From positions 1 to 8,300 of the forward strand of contig CAZMTB010000057.1 in NCBI GenBank assembly GCA_964569095.1: a stretch of 8,300 bases of DNA. The letters are read 5' to 3'. Both the position numbers and the translations under genes were made by a program. This DNA is from JALWSI01 sp964569095 [NCBI: uncultured Aquificales bacterium] (lineage in GTDB: Bacteria; Thermosulfidibacterota; Thermosulfidibacteria; Thermosulfidibacterales). Positions 1 through 6,103 of the stretch are shown one piece after another. The notes under the pieces are model-generated. The model was given only the letters and a program-made list of their open reading frames with translations, searched no databases and had not been told where the DNA came from. Numbering within the stretch: position 1 is the first letter of the stretch; each line of letters starts with the position of its first letter.

Positions 1-290
1 CCGTTGGTTAGTATGCCAACGCTCACCTTGGAACCCCCGGCAGCGATGGAGACCATCTCTTCGAGGTCCGGGTAGAGAAGCGGTTCGCCTGCCCCCGTGA
101 GCATCAGGTCAACCGGCGAATTCCAGGACACCACCTCGCACACCATCTCCCTGAGCAACCCAGGATCGGCACTGCCCACCGCCCGTCGCTGCTTCACCCC
201 CTCGCCCCAGAAGTGGCAGGATCTGCACCTCATGTTACACCTGTTGGTGGGCTCGATTATCACCGACCTTGGATAGGGGGAAACGAGCAA
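1..290 (-). CDS. Radical SAM enzyme, N-terminal part (runs off the left edge)
   Basis: The 96 visible codons carry the radical SAM signature CxxxCxxC (Cys18, Cys22, Cys25 in CNMRCRSC), which would bind the [4Fe-4S] cluster that cleaves S-adenosylmethionine. It is preceded by IEPTNR and followed by a GAGEPLLYPDL segment (about residues 66-76), the usual second strand motif of MoaA/SPASM-type enzymes, and then a TNG at the cut edge. The start is a TTG at 290: AGGAGG lies 5 bases upstream and overlaps the hemC stop, and no ATG fits the frame between the hemC end and the cysteines. The gene follows hemC by 10 bases, so it is very likely in the same operon. A role in tetrapyrrole maturation (AhbC/AhbD/NirJ-like) is possible from context, but the CRSCHFW sequence after the motif is not diagnostic. 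Substrate unknown; the C-terminal domain is outside the window. Confidence 0.85.
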   Translation of the reverse strand, partial: MLVSPYPRSVIIEPTNRCNMRCRSCHFWGEGVKQRRAVGSADPGLLREMVCEVVSWNSPVDLMLTGAGEPLLYPDLEEMVSIAAGGSKVSVGILTN

Positions 291-301
291 GGAGGCCTCC
301 T
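290..301 (-). promoter_or_regulatory. Palindromic ribosome binding site of the radical SAM gene
   Basis: The Shine-Dalgarno AGGAGG (296-301) is the left half of a perfect 12-base palindrome, AGGAGGCCTCCT, whose right half runs into the TTG start codon. The first A belongs to the TGA stop of hemC, which suggests translational coupling. As RNA it could fold into a 4-bp AGGA/UCCU stem with a GGCC loop that would partly hide the ribosome site. Whether it acts as a control element is inference. Confidence 0.5.
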
Positions 302-1218
302 CACATGAGCCCAAGCCCCTGCAGAATCTCCCGCCCCCCCTTCTCGAGAAGCGTCCTGCCAAGCTCCTCTCCCAGCTCCGCCGGGGTCTCCAGGGAACCC
401 GACACCCGCTCCCTCACCCACCGGGAACCGTCGGGCATGCCGATGAACCCCTCAACCGTCAACCGGGAACCCTCTGCCTTGGCAAAGGCCGCCACGGGCA
501 CCTGGCAACTCCCCCCTATGCACCCCAGAAAGCTGCGCTCTGCCGTGACCTCGGCGTGGGTGGTCGGCGAGTGGATGGGCTCCAGAAGCTCCCCAAACTC
601 GCCCTCCCTGGTCTCTATCGCCAGAACACCCTGTCCCACCGCCGGCAGGCAAACGGAGAAGGGCAGGTCGTAGCAGTTGTGCAGGTGGTACACCTCCAGG
701 CGCTTCAGCCCGGCCTTCGCCAGAACCACCGCCTGGTACTCCCCCTCAACCAGCTTGCGAAGCCTGGTGTCCAGGTTGCCCCTAAGGGTCTTGATCTTCA
801 GGGTGGGAACCTGAACGAGCAGCTGGGCCTGCCTCCTGAGGCTCGATGTGCCCACCACCGCATCGGGGGGTAGCTGTGAGAGGTTAGAGACGGGCTCGCG
901 GGTGACCAGAACGTCCTCGGGGCTCTCCCTTTCACTCACGGCGGTTATGGCAAGTCCCTGGGGAATCTCAGAGGGAACGTCCTTCATGCTGTGAACCGCC
1001 AGGTCCACCTCCCCTGCCAGCAGCGCCTCCTCTATCTCCTTCACGAAGAGCCCCTTTCCACCCACCTTGGCCAAGGGGGCATCCAGAATCTTGTCTCCCT
1101 TGGTCTTGATTATCACAAGCTCTGCCTCCACACCGTGGTGGCGCTCGAGCTCCTCCTTCACCCAGTTCGCCTGCCAAAGGGCCAGCTTGCTGCCCCTGGT
1201 ACCAATCTTCACTCTCAT
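301..1218 (-). CDS. hemC: Hydroxymethylbilane synthase (porphobilinogen deaminase)
   Basis: Cytoplasmic enzyme that polymerises four porphobilinogen molecules into the linear tetrapyrrole hydroxymethylbilane. The 305-residue protein has the usual family length and complete motifs: RVKIGTRGSKLALWQA at the N-terminus, VHSMKD with catalytic Asp80, GTSSLRRQ (123-130), LRGNLDTRL (145-153), LPAVGQG (191-197), and GGSCQVP with Cys238, which should carry the dipyrromethane cofactor by thioether linkage. The ATG at 1218 follows GGAGGAG and overlaps the hemA stop as ATGA, so the two are probably translationally coupled. hemA makes the precursor for the pathway, and both genes serve every tetrapyrrole branch (heme, siroheme, cobalamin). 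hemB, hemD and later genes are not in the window. There is no sign of fusion to HemD; the protein ends normally in GLGLM. Confidence 0.97.
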   Translation of the reverse strand: MRVKIGTRGSKLALWQANWVKEELERHHGVEAELVIIKTKGDKILDAPLAKVGGKGLFVKEIEEALLAGEVDLAVHSMKDVPSEIPQGLAITAVSERESPEDVLVTREPVSNLSQLPPDAVVGTSSLRRQAQLLVQVPTLKIKTLRGNLDTRLRKLVEGEYQAVVLAKAGLKRLEVYHLHNCYDLPFSVCLPAVGQGVLAIETREGEFGELLEPIHSPTTHAEVTAERSFLGCIGGSCQVPVAAFAKAEGSRLTVEGFIGMPDGSRWVRERVSGSLETPAELGEELGRTLLEKGGREILQGLGLM

Positions 1219-2477
1219 CTCTCCTCCTCTATGCCAAACAGCTGCCGGGCAACCCTTGCTATCTCCTCCCCCTTGCCCTGGGAAGCAGCCTGCTTCATGG
1301 TGGTGAACGAGGGATGCAGGATCTTCTTCACGATGGCATCCGCCATCTTCTCGATGGATCTCCTCTGCTCAGGGGTGAGGTCCAGCCTTGAAAAGGTCTT
1401 GTCAAGCTCCTGCTCCACTATCGTCTTGCTGCGCCTGCGGAGGGAGACGATCACGGGAATAACGCTCTGCTCCCTCATCCACGCGTTGAACTGCTCAACC
1501 TCTCGCTCGATTATCTGAAGGGCCCGCTCAGACTCCTTGGCACGCCTCTTCCTGTTCTCCTCCACCACCGCCTTCAGGTCGTCTATGTCGTAGAGGTAGA
1601 CGTTCTCCACCCTGCCCACCTCGGGATCGATGTCACGGGGAACCGCTATGTCTATGAAGAAGATCGGCCTGTAGCGGCGGCGTTTCATCGCCCCCTCCAC
1701 CTCCCCTCGCCTTATCACCACCTCAGAGGAAGCGGTAGAGCTGATCACTATGTCCGCCGAAACCAGTTCCTCCCCCAGTTTGTCGAGGGAGAGGGGAACC
1801 CCTCCCAGCTCCCGGGCCAGCTCCTCCGCCCGGGAGAGGGTGCGGTTCACCACCACCAGTCTCCCCACCCCGTTGGAGACCAGGTGTCTGGCGGCAAGCT
1901 CTGCCATCTCCCCTGCGCCGATCAGCACGGCCTCGCGGTCCTCCAAGGTGTCGAAGATCTTCTTTGCAAGCTCCACCGCCGCAAAGCTAACCGACACGGC
2001 GTGCTCGCCTATGCCCGTTTCGCTCCTCACCCTCTTGGCCACTGAGACGGCCTTTCTCATCAGCTGGTTGAGCACCAGTCCCGTCGCCCTCTGCCCCAAG
2101 GCGATCTCGTAGGCGTCCTTAACCTGCCCCCCTATCTGGGGCTCACCAAGGACCATGGAGTCGAGACCGCATATCACCTTGAAGAGGTGCCTGACCGCGT
2201 CGTCTCCCCTGTACAGGTAGAGGTGGGGTTCCAGTTGGCGGGGACTCACACCCCTCTTGCTACACAAGAACTCCTTCACCGCCACCTCGCCCCCCTGGTC
2301 GCACCAGGCGTACACCTCAACCCTGTTGCAGGTGGATAGAATGCACCCCTCCCTAACCTCGTCGTACTCCAGGAGTGAGGCCAAGGCATGGGGAAGCTCG
2401 TCCTCGCTGAAGGCCAAAGACTCCCTAAGCTCCACGGGGGCCGTGTTGTGATTCATGCCTACCACGAGGATCTCCAT
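1215..2477 (-). CDS. hemA: Glutamyl-tRNA reductase
   Basis: NADPH-dependent reduction of glutamyl-tRNA(Glu) to glutamate-1-semialdehyde, the committed step of the C5 route to 5-aminolevulinate. The 420-residue protein shows all three family domains. The catalytic domain has VGMNHNTAPVELRE near the start and STCNR with nucleophile Cys50, followed by HLFKVICGLDSMVLGEPQI (about 97-115). The NADP-binding domain has IGAGEMAE (186-193), VVNRT (209-213) and FIDIAVPRDIDP (274-285). The C-terminal helical dimerisation domain covers about 315-420. The ATG at 2477 is chosen over an in-frame GTG at 2492 because homologues begin MEILVVG and AGGTGG sits 6 bases before it. It lies 11 bases after ccsB and overlaps hemC by 4. 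Its position at the head of the hem pair fits supply of heme for cytochrome c. Use of this enzyme rules in the C5 pathway rather than 5-aminolevulinate synthase. Confidence 0.97.
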   Translation of the reverse strand: MEILVVGMNHNTAPVELRESLAFSEDELPHALASLLEYDEVREGCILSTCNRVEVYAWCDQGGEVAVKEFLCSKRGVSPRQLEPHLYLYRGDDAVRHLFKVICGLDSMVLGEPQIGGQVKDAYEIALGQRATGLVLNQLMRKAVSVAKRVRSETGIGEHAVSVSFAAVELAKKIFDTLEDREAVLIGAGEMAELAARHLVSNGVGRLVVVNRTLSRAEELARELGGVPLSLDKLGEELVSADIVISSTASSEVVIRRGEVEGAMKRRRYRPIFFIDIAVPRDIDPEVGRVENVYLYDIDDLKAVVEENRKRRAKESERALQIIEREVEQFNAWMREQSVIPVIVSLRRRSKTIVEQELDKTFSRLDLTPEQRRSIEKMADAIVKKILHPSFTTMKQAASQGKGEEIARVARQLFGIEEER

Positions 2478-2488
2478 GTCCCACCACC

Positions 2489-3310
2489 TCACATGTTGGC
2501 GTAGGTGTGGAGGCCGGGTAGCAACAGGTTCACCCCCAAGAAGGTGAAGAGCACCGCCGCAAAGCCCACAATCGCCAGTATGGCAGCCCTTCTACCCCGC
2601 CACCCAACGGTCATCCTGCCGTGCAGAATCGCCGCATAGATGAACCAGGTGATGAGGGACCACGTCTCCTTGGGATCCCAGCTCCAGTAGGATCCCCAAG
2701 CGTATTCCGCCCAGATGGCACCGGTGATTATTCCGATGGTGAGAAAGGGGAAACCCACGGTCAGCATACGGTAGTTGAGAGAATCCAGCGTGTGAAGCGA
2801 GGGAAGCCTCCGGAACATCCATCCCAGGCTCTTGCTCTTGATGTACCTCTCCTGCACCAGGTAGAGCACGCTAACCACGAAGGAGAGGGCAAAGGCCGCG
2901 TATCCCACGAAGGAGGTGGTGGCGTGAATCGAGAGCCAACCGCTCCTCAGGGCAGGGGTTATCACCCCTGGAGGCCCACTGAAGACCGCCGCGTAGAGCA
3001 CCCCCATGAGGTTAAGGGGAGACACGAAGGCCCCCAGCACGGGCATGGAATAGAAGTACTGAACGCCTATGTAGCCCCCTGCAAGGGCCCAAGAGAAGAA
3101 GGAGAGGGAGTCCTCGATGGTGGTGACGGGAAAGTGCCCCCCTGCCACCCACCTAACCACGAAGGAGACGGTGTGAAGCAGAAAGGCGGCGCAAAGCACC
3201 CCGAACGCCCCCCTGGCAAACCTCGGTTCAAGGCGGTAGAGGTGAAGCAGGTAGAGCACCGTTGCCGCGAGGTAGAGCCCAGCTGCCAATCGCACTATCC
3301 AAACGTCCAT
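2489..3310 (-). CDS. ccsB: Cytochrome c biogenesis protein of the CcsA/CcsB/HemX family
   Basis: Polytopic inner-membrane protein that in system II delivers and ligates heme to CxxCH motifs of apocytochromes outside the membrane, working with a ResB/Ccs1 partner. The 273 residues contain about eight hydrophobic segments (roughly 4-24, 34-54, 68-88, 92-110, 127-152, 182-202, 215-232, 241-263). The tryptophan-rich WWD loop, WGSYWSWDPKETW, is at 205-217. Likely heme-ligand histidines are His129 (SIHATTS) and His268 (GLHTY); GHFPVTTIEDS at 58-68 matches the family's N-terminal loop. The ATG at 3310 is preferred to the GTG one codon earlier because a G-run (3316-3321) lies 5 bases before ATG but only 2 before GTG. 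The gene follows mqnP by 2 bases. Some annotations call hemA-linked members HemX; the WWD motif favours a heme-handling role either way. No resB gene is visible here. Confidence 0.92.
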   Translation of the reverse strand: MDVWIVRLAAGLYLAATVLYLLHLYRLEPRFARGAFGVLCAAFLLHTVSFVVRWVAGGHFPVTTIEDSLSFFSWALAGGYIGVQYFYSMPVLGAFVSPLNLMGVLYAAVFSGPPGVITPALRSGWLSIHATTSFVGYAAFALSFVVSVLYLVQERYIKSKSLGWMFRRLPSLHTLDSLNYRMLTVGFPFLTIGIITGAIWAEYAWGSYWSWDPKETWSLITWFIYAAILHGRMTVGWRGRRAAILAIVGFAAVLFTFLGVNLLLPGLHTYANM

Positions 3311-3312
3311 CA

Positions 3313-4179
3313 CTACCCCCCAACCATGAGATCCAGGGCAGTGAAGACGAAGAAGGCCACGCTAAGGTAGCCGTTCACCGTGAAGAAGGCCACGTCTATC
3401 TTAGAGAGGTCGTCTGGAGAGACCAGCCTGTGCTCCCAGAAGAGAAGTCCCCCCATCACAATGAGCCCCAGCAAGTAGAAGGTTCCAAGGCCCATCACCA
3501 ACCCCACCGAGGCAAAGAAGAGCACGGAGACCAGGTGAAACCCCCTGGCAACCCACAGGGAACGCTCTATTCCGAGCAGGCGGGGAATGGAGTGAAGGCC
3601 GTAACTCTCGTCGAACTCCAGATCCTGCAGAGAGTAGAGAACGTCAAACCCCCCCACCCAGAAGGCCACCCCCAACCCCACCAGCACCGGGGGAAGGTCC
3701 AAGGATCCCCTAACCGCTATCCACGCCCCGATGGGAGCAAGGGATAACGACAGCCCAAGCACCAGGTGAGAGGCCCAGGTGAACCGTTTGGTGAAAGAGT
3801 AGAAGGAGACGAGCAGAACCGCAAAGGGTGCCAGCTTGAAGCAGAGGGGATTCAGCATCTTCGCGGCAAAGAGGAAGACGGAGTAGGAGACCACCACGAA
3901 GAGCCACGTCTCCCCCTTCCCCACCTTGCCCGTGGGTATGTGCCTGGTGCTTGTGCGGGGATTCGCCGCGTCTATCTCGGCGTCGACGAGCCTGTTGAAA
4001 CACATGGCCCCAGTTCGGGCACCAACCATGGCCACCACTATCCAGAACAGCTTATTTGCAGGAGGAAATCCCCCCGCCGCCAAGAAGCAACCCATAAAGG
4101 CAAAGGGCAGGGCAAACACCGTGTGCTCGAACTTGATCATCTCGAGCACCATGGCAACCTTACTCCACAACCGCCTCAC
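3313..4179 (-). CDS. mqnP: UbiA-family prenyltransferase, MqnP type (menaquinone, futalosine route)
   Basis: Integral membrane enzyme that attaches a polyprenyl chain to an aromatic acid acceptor. The first Asp-rich motif is NRLVDAEID (62-70) followed by ANPRTSTRHIPTG, and the second is YSLQDLEFDESYGLHSIP (182-199). The NPRT-R-P-G and QD-FD-GLHSIP patterns are typical of the UbiA-like subgroup linked to the futalosine menaquinone pathway (MqnP), rather than classical UbiA or MenA; this assignment is from remembered family patterns. Several hydrophobic helices follow, and the protein ends in VNGYLSVAFFVFTALDL, as homologues do. An open frame extends 46 codons further upstream inside tsaE, but that stretch is low-complexity Gly/Arg. 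The GTG at 4179 overlaps the tsaE stop as GTGA, follows a GGGAG-like site, and gives 288 residues with the expected N-terminus ending in MIKFEHTVFALPF. Neighbouring ccsB and hemA fit a respiratory role. Confidence 0.88.
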   Translation of the reverse strand: MRRLWSKVAMVLEMIKFEHTVFALPFAFMGCFLAAGGFPPANKLFWIVVAMVGARTGAMCFNRLVDAEIDAANPRTSTRHIPTGKVGKGETWLFVVVSYSVFLFAAKMLNPLCFKLAPFAVLLVSFYSFTKRFTWASHLVLGLSLSLAPIGAWIAVRGSLDLPPVLVGLGVAFWVGGFDVLYSLQDLEFDESYGLHSIPRLLGIERSLWVARGFHLVSVLFFASVGLVMGLGTFYLLGLIVMGGLLFWEHRLVSPDDLSKIDVAFFTVNGYLSVAFFVFTALDLMVGG

Positions 4180-4610
4180 CTTCTCTCCCTCACGGTTATC
4201 TCCCTGGTATTCTCCCCCAACACCTCTATTCTCACCTCCAGGCGAGGCAGGTACCCGTGCCAGAAGGGAGTGCCCACCTCTGGCCACTCCACTGCAACCA
4301 CCCCGTCCTCCAGGCACTCCTCCAGTCCCAGGTCCTCCACCTCTCCCACCCCTCCAAGTCGGTAGAGATCCACGTGGTACAGGGTGAGCCTGCCCTCCCT
4401 GTACTCGTTCACCAGGGTGTAGGTGGGACTGCAGACCCCGCTGAGAATACCAAGGCCCTCTGCCACTCCCCTGATCAGGGTGGTCTTTCCAGCCCCAAGG
4501 GAACCCGTCACCGTTATCAACTCACCCCCCCTCAACCCTTCTCCAATAACCCTGCCCAGCTCCTGGGTCTGCCGGGGAGAGGAGGTCTTCACCACCCTGT
4601 CCCCGCTCAT
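4176..4610 (-). CDS. tsaE: tRNA threonylcarbamoyladenosine biosynthesis ATPase TsaE
   Basis: Small cytoplasmic ATPase that works with TsaB and TsaD to place threonylcarbamoyl on A37 of ANN-decoding tRNAs (t6A). The 144-residue length is normal. Visible motifs are the Walker A loop GSLGAGKTT (36-44), SPTYTLVNEY (61-70), HVDLYRL (79-85) and VEWPE (107-111). The ATG at 4610 overlaps the pyrB stop as ATGA. The only purine-rich site, GGGAG, abuts the ATG, so initiation probably depends on coupling to pyrB translation. Valine codons at residues 6 and 7 (GTG GTG) are conceivable alternative starts but would trim the family N-terminus. tsaB and tsaD are not in the window. Its place between pyrB and mqnP has no obvious pathway logic; TsaE genes are often carried in unrelated housekeeping operons. 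Confidence 0.95.
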   Translation of the reverse strand: MSGDRVVKTSSPRQTQELGRVIGEGLRGGELITVTGSLGAGKTTLIRGVAEGLGILSGVCSPTYTLVNEYREGRLTLYHVDLYRLGGVGEVEDLGLEECLEDGVVAVEWPEVGTPFWHGYLPRLEVRIEVLGENTREITVRERR

Positions 4611-5530
4611 CTCCCAAGCAAGAGGTAGAGCACCGCCATGCGCACCGCAACCCCGCTGGTCACCTGCTGGAGGATGCAGTTCTTGGGATACCCCTGCATT
4701 GCAGGTGAAAGCTCAACCCCCCAGTTGACTGGACCGGGGTGCATGAGAACGGGAAGCTCCGACAAGGCCTCCATGCGTTGGGGGGAGAGGCCAAATAGCC
4801 TCGAGTACTCCCTGAGAGACGGGAAGAGAGGAGACGCCTGCCTCTCAAGCTGGATCCTGAGCATGATCACCGCGTCTGCGTCTCCCACCACCTCCTCTAT
4901 GGAGGGAACCACCCTCACCCCGAGGGCCTCGATGCCCGGGGGTATCATGGTTGGGGGACCCGCAACCGTAACCTCCGCTCCCAGGGCGAGGAGTCCCCAG
5001 ATGTCAGACCTCGCCACCCTGCTGTGGGTGATGTCTCCCGCAATGGCGATGTGGACCCCCTTGAGGTCCTTCGTGCCGAGGGCCTCCCTCAGGGTGAAGA
5101 GGTCCAGCAGCCCCTGGGTGGGATGCTCGTGGGCACCGTCACCAGCGTTTATCACCGAGGCTTTCAGGTTCTCCGCCAGGTAGCGTGCCGCCCCCGAGGC
5201 CCTGTGTCTAACAACCACCCCGTCAACGCCCATGGCCTCAATGTTCAAGGCGGTGTCCTTCAAGGTTTCCCCCTTGGTGGTGCTTGAAGACGAGGAGGTG
5301 AAGTTTATCACGTCGGCGGAAAGGTACTTGCCTGCGAGCTCAAAGCTGGTCCTGGTACGGGTGCTGGGCTCGAAGAAGAGGTTGGCCACCACCTTTCCCC
5401 TCAGGGTGGGCACCTTCTTTATGTCCCTCTCCAACACCTCCTTCATGGAGTCCGCCGACTCCAGGATGTGGGTTATCTCGTCGGCAGACAACCCCTCCAG
5501 GCCAACGAGGTCTTTCCGGTTAAAACCCAT
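4607..5530 (-). CDS. pyrB: Aspartate carbamoyltransferase, catalytic subunit
   Basis: Transfers the carbamoyl group from carbamoyl phosphate to L-aspartate, the second step of de novo pyrimidine synthesis, as a cytoplasmic trimer. The 307-residue protein has the carbamoyl-phosphate loop FEPSTRTRTSFE (53-64), the SSSTTKGET loop with Lys86, HRASG (109-113), GDGAHEHPTQ (130-139), GDITHSRVARSD (165-176), and the aspartate-binding RIQLER (225-230). One oddity: the conserved HPGPxNRG loop reads HPGPVNWG, with Trp270 where Arg is usual. The ATG at 5530 is one base after the pyrR stop and 4 bases after GAGAGGGG, and the end overlaps tsaE. No regulatory subunit gene (pyrI) and no pyrC follow. Control by the adjacent PyrR is expected from family knowledge, but no attenuator is visible. 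Confidence 0.96.
   Translation of the reverse strand: MGFNRKDLVGLEGLSADEITHILESADSMKEVLERDIKKVPTLRGKVVANLFFEPSTRTRTSFELAGKYLSADVINFTSSSSSTTKGETLKDTALNIEAMGVDGVVVRHRASGAARYLAENLKASVINAGDGAHEHPTQGLLDLFTLREALGTKDLKGVHIAIAGDITHSRVARSDIWGLLALGAEVTVAGPPTMIPPGIEALGVRVVPSIEEVVGDADAVIMLRIQLERQASPLFPSLREYSRLFGLSPQRMEALSELPVLMHPGPVNWGVELSPAMQGYPKNCILQQVTSGVAVRMAVLYLLLGR
4721..4723 (-). other. Trp270 codon replacing a conserved Arg in PyrB
   Basis: The codon TGG falls inside the otherwise canonical HPGPVN-GVEL segment of aspartate carbamoyltransferase, where the pattern I know from the family is NRG or similar. A single C-to-T change from CGG would give it. It could be a real lineage-specific substitution or an assembly error. 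Confidence 0.5.
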
Positions 5531-5531
5531 G

Positions 5532-6092
5532 CTACCCCTCTCTGCCCGCCAGAATAACGGCGTCCTCCCCGTCCACCTCGCGCAAGAGGACCAACACGTC
5601 CTCCTGGATGCTGGTTGGCACCCTCTTGCCCACGTAGTCGGGATGAATGGGAAGCTCCCGGTGTCCCCTGTCGATCAACACCGCCAGCTGAATCAGCCTG
5701 GGACGCCCAAAGTCGGTTATGGCGTCAAGGGCCGCCCTGACGGTGCGTCCCGTGAAGATGACGTCGTCAACCAGGAGTATCTTGTGGTTGCTAACGGGGC
5801 AGCTTATCTCGGTTCGCTGCACCACGGGTTGCTCCTCCAACAGGCTCAGGTCGTCGCGGTAGAGGGTGATGTCGAGGCTACCCAGGGGAACGTCTTCGCC
5901 CTCTATCTCCTTGAACCGCTCAACCAGCCTCTTGGCCAGCACGTCTCCCCTGCGCTTTATCCCGATCACGCACAGGTCTGCCACCCCCTTGTTTCTCTCT
6001 GCAACCTCGTAGGCCATGCGGGAGATCACCCTCTCCATGCGATCCTCCCGCATGATGAAACGCTTCAGGGTGTAACCTTCGGGAAGCTGCAT
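5532..6092 (-). CDS. pyrR: PyrR: pyrimidine operon regulator / uracil phosphoribosyltransferase
   Basis: Type I phosphoribosyltransferase-fold protein. In characterised members it binds pyr mRNA in response to UMP/UTP and also converts uracil plus PRPP to UMP. The 186 residues include [10 protein letters not shown] (74-83), the PRPP-binding loop [18 protein letters not shown] (105-122), and [17 protein letters not shown] (139-155), all close to the PyrR pattern. The ATG at 6092 is supported by AAGGAGG (6097-6103) four bases upstream; an internal ATG at residue 14 has no comparable site. The ppiD stop codon lies within this Shine-Dalgarno, with only 9 bases between the genes, so there is no room for the usual leader attenuator upstream of pyrR. 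It is followed after 1 base by pyrB, its expected target. Whether it regulates RNA or acts only as a salvage enzyme here cannot be told. Confidence 0.95.
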   Translation of the reverse strand: MQLPEGYTLKRFIMREDRMERVISRMAYEVAERNKGVADLCVIGIKRRGDVLAKRLVERFKEIEGEDVPLGSLDITLYRDDLSLLEEQPVVQRTEISCPVSNHKILLVDDVIFTGRTVRAALDAITDFGRPRLIQLAVLIDRGHRELPIHPDYVGKRVPTSIQEDVLVLLREVDGEDAVILAGREG

Positions 6093-6096
6093 GAGC

Positions 6097-6103
6097 CCTC
6101 CTT
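6097..6103 (-). promoter_or_regulatory. Ribosome binding site deciding the pyrR start
   Basis: AAGGAGG lies 4 bases before the ATG at 6092 and includes part of the ppiD TAA stop, so ribosomes ending ppiD could reinitiate on pyrR. A CTCC about 6 bases upstream could pair with its GGAG as a weak 4-bp stem. Confidence 0.7.

Noticed and set aside
1-290. Firm naming of the radical SAM gene as ahbC, ahbD or nirJ
   Set aside because: Only 96 codons are visible and the residues around the cluster motif do not favour these families, so only the superfamily is called.
2478-2492. GTG start of hemA five codons upstream
   Set aside because: It would add MRWWD, lies within the ccsB stop region, and is closer to the Shine-Dalgarno than possible; homologues start MEILVVG.
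2621-3370. 249-codon open frame on the plus strand opposite ccsB
   Set aside because: Antisense to a well-supported membrane protein; composition is Gly/Pro/His/Glu-rich with no recognisable domain or ribosome site.
4180-4317. 46-residue N-terminal extension of the mqnP frame
   Set aside because: It is out-of-frame sequence inside tsaE, Gly/Arg-rich, and absent from what I know of the family; the GTG at 4179 gives the expected N-terminus.
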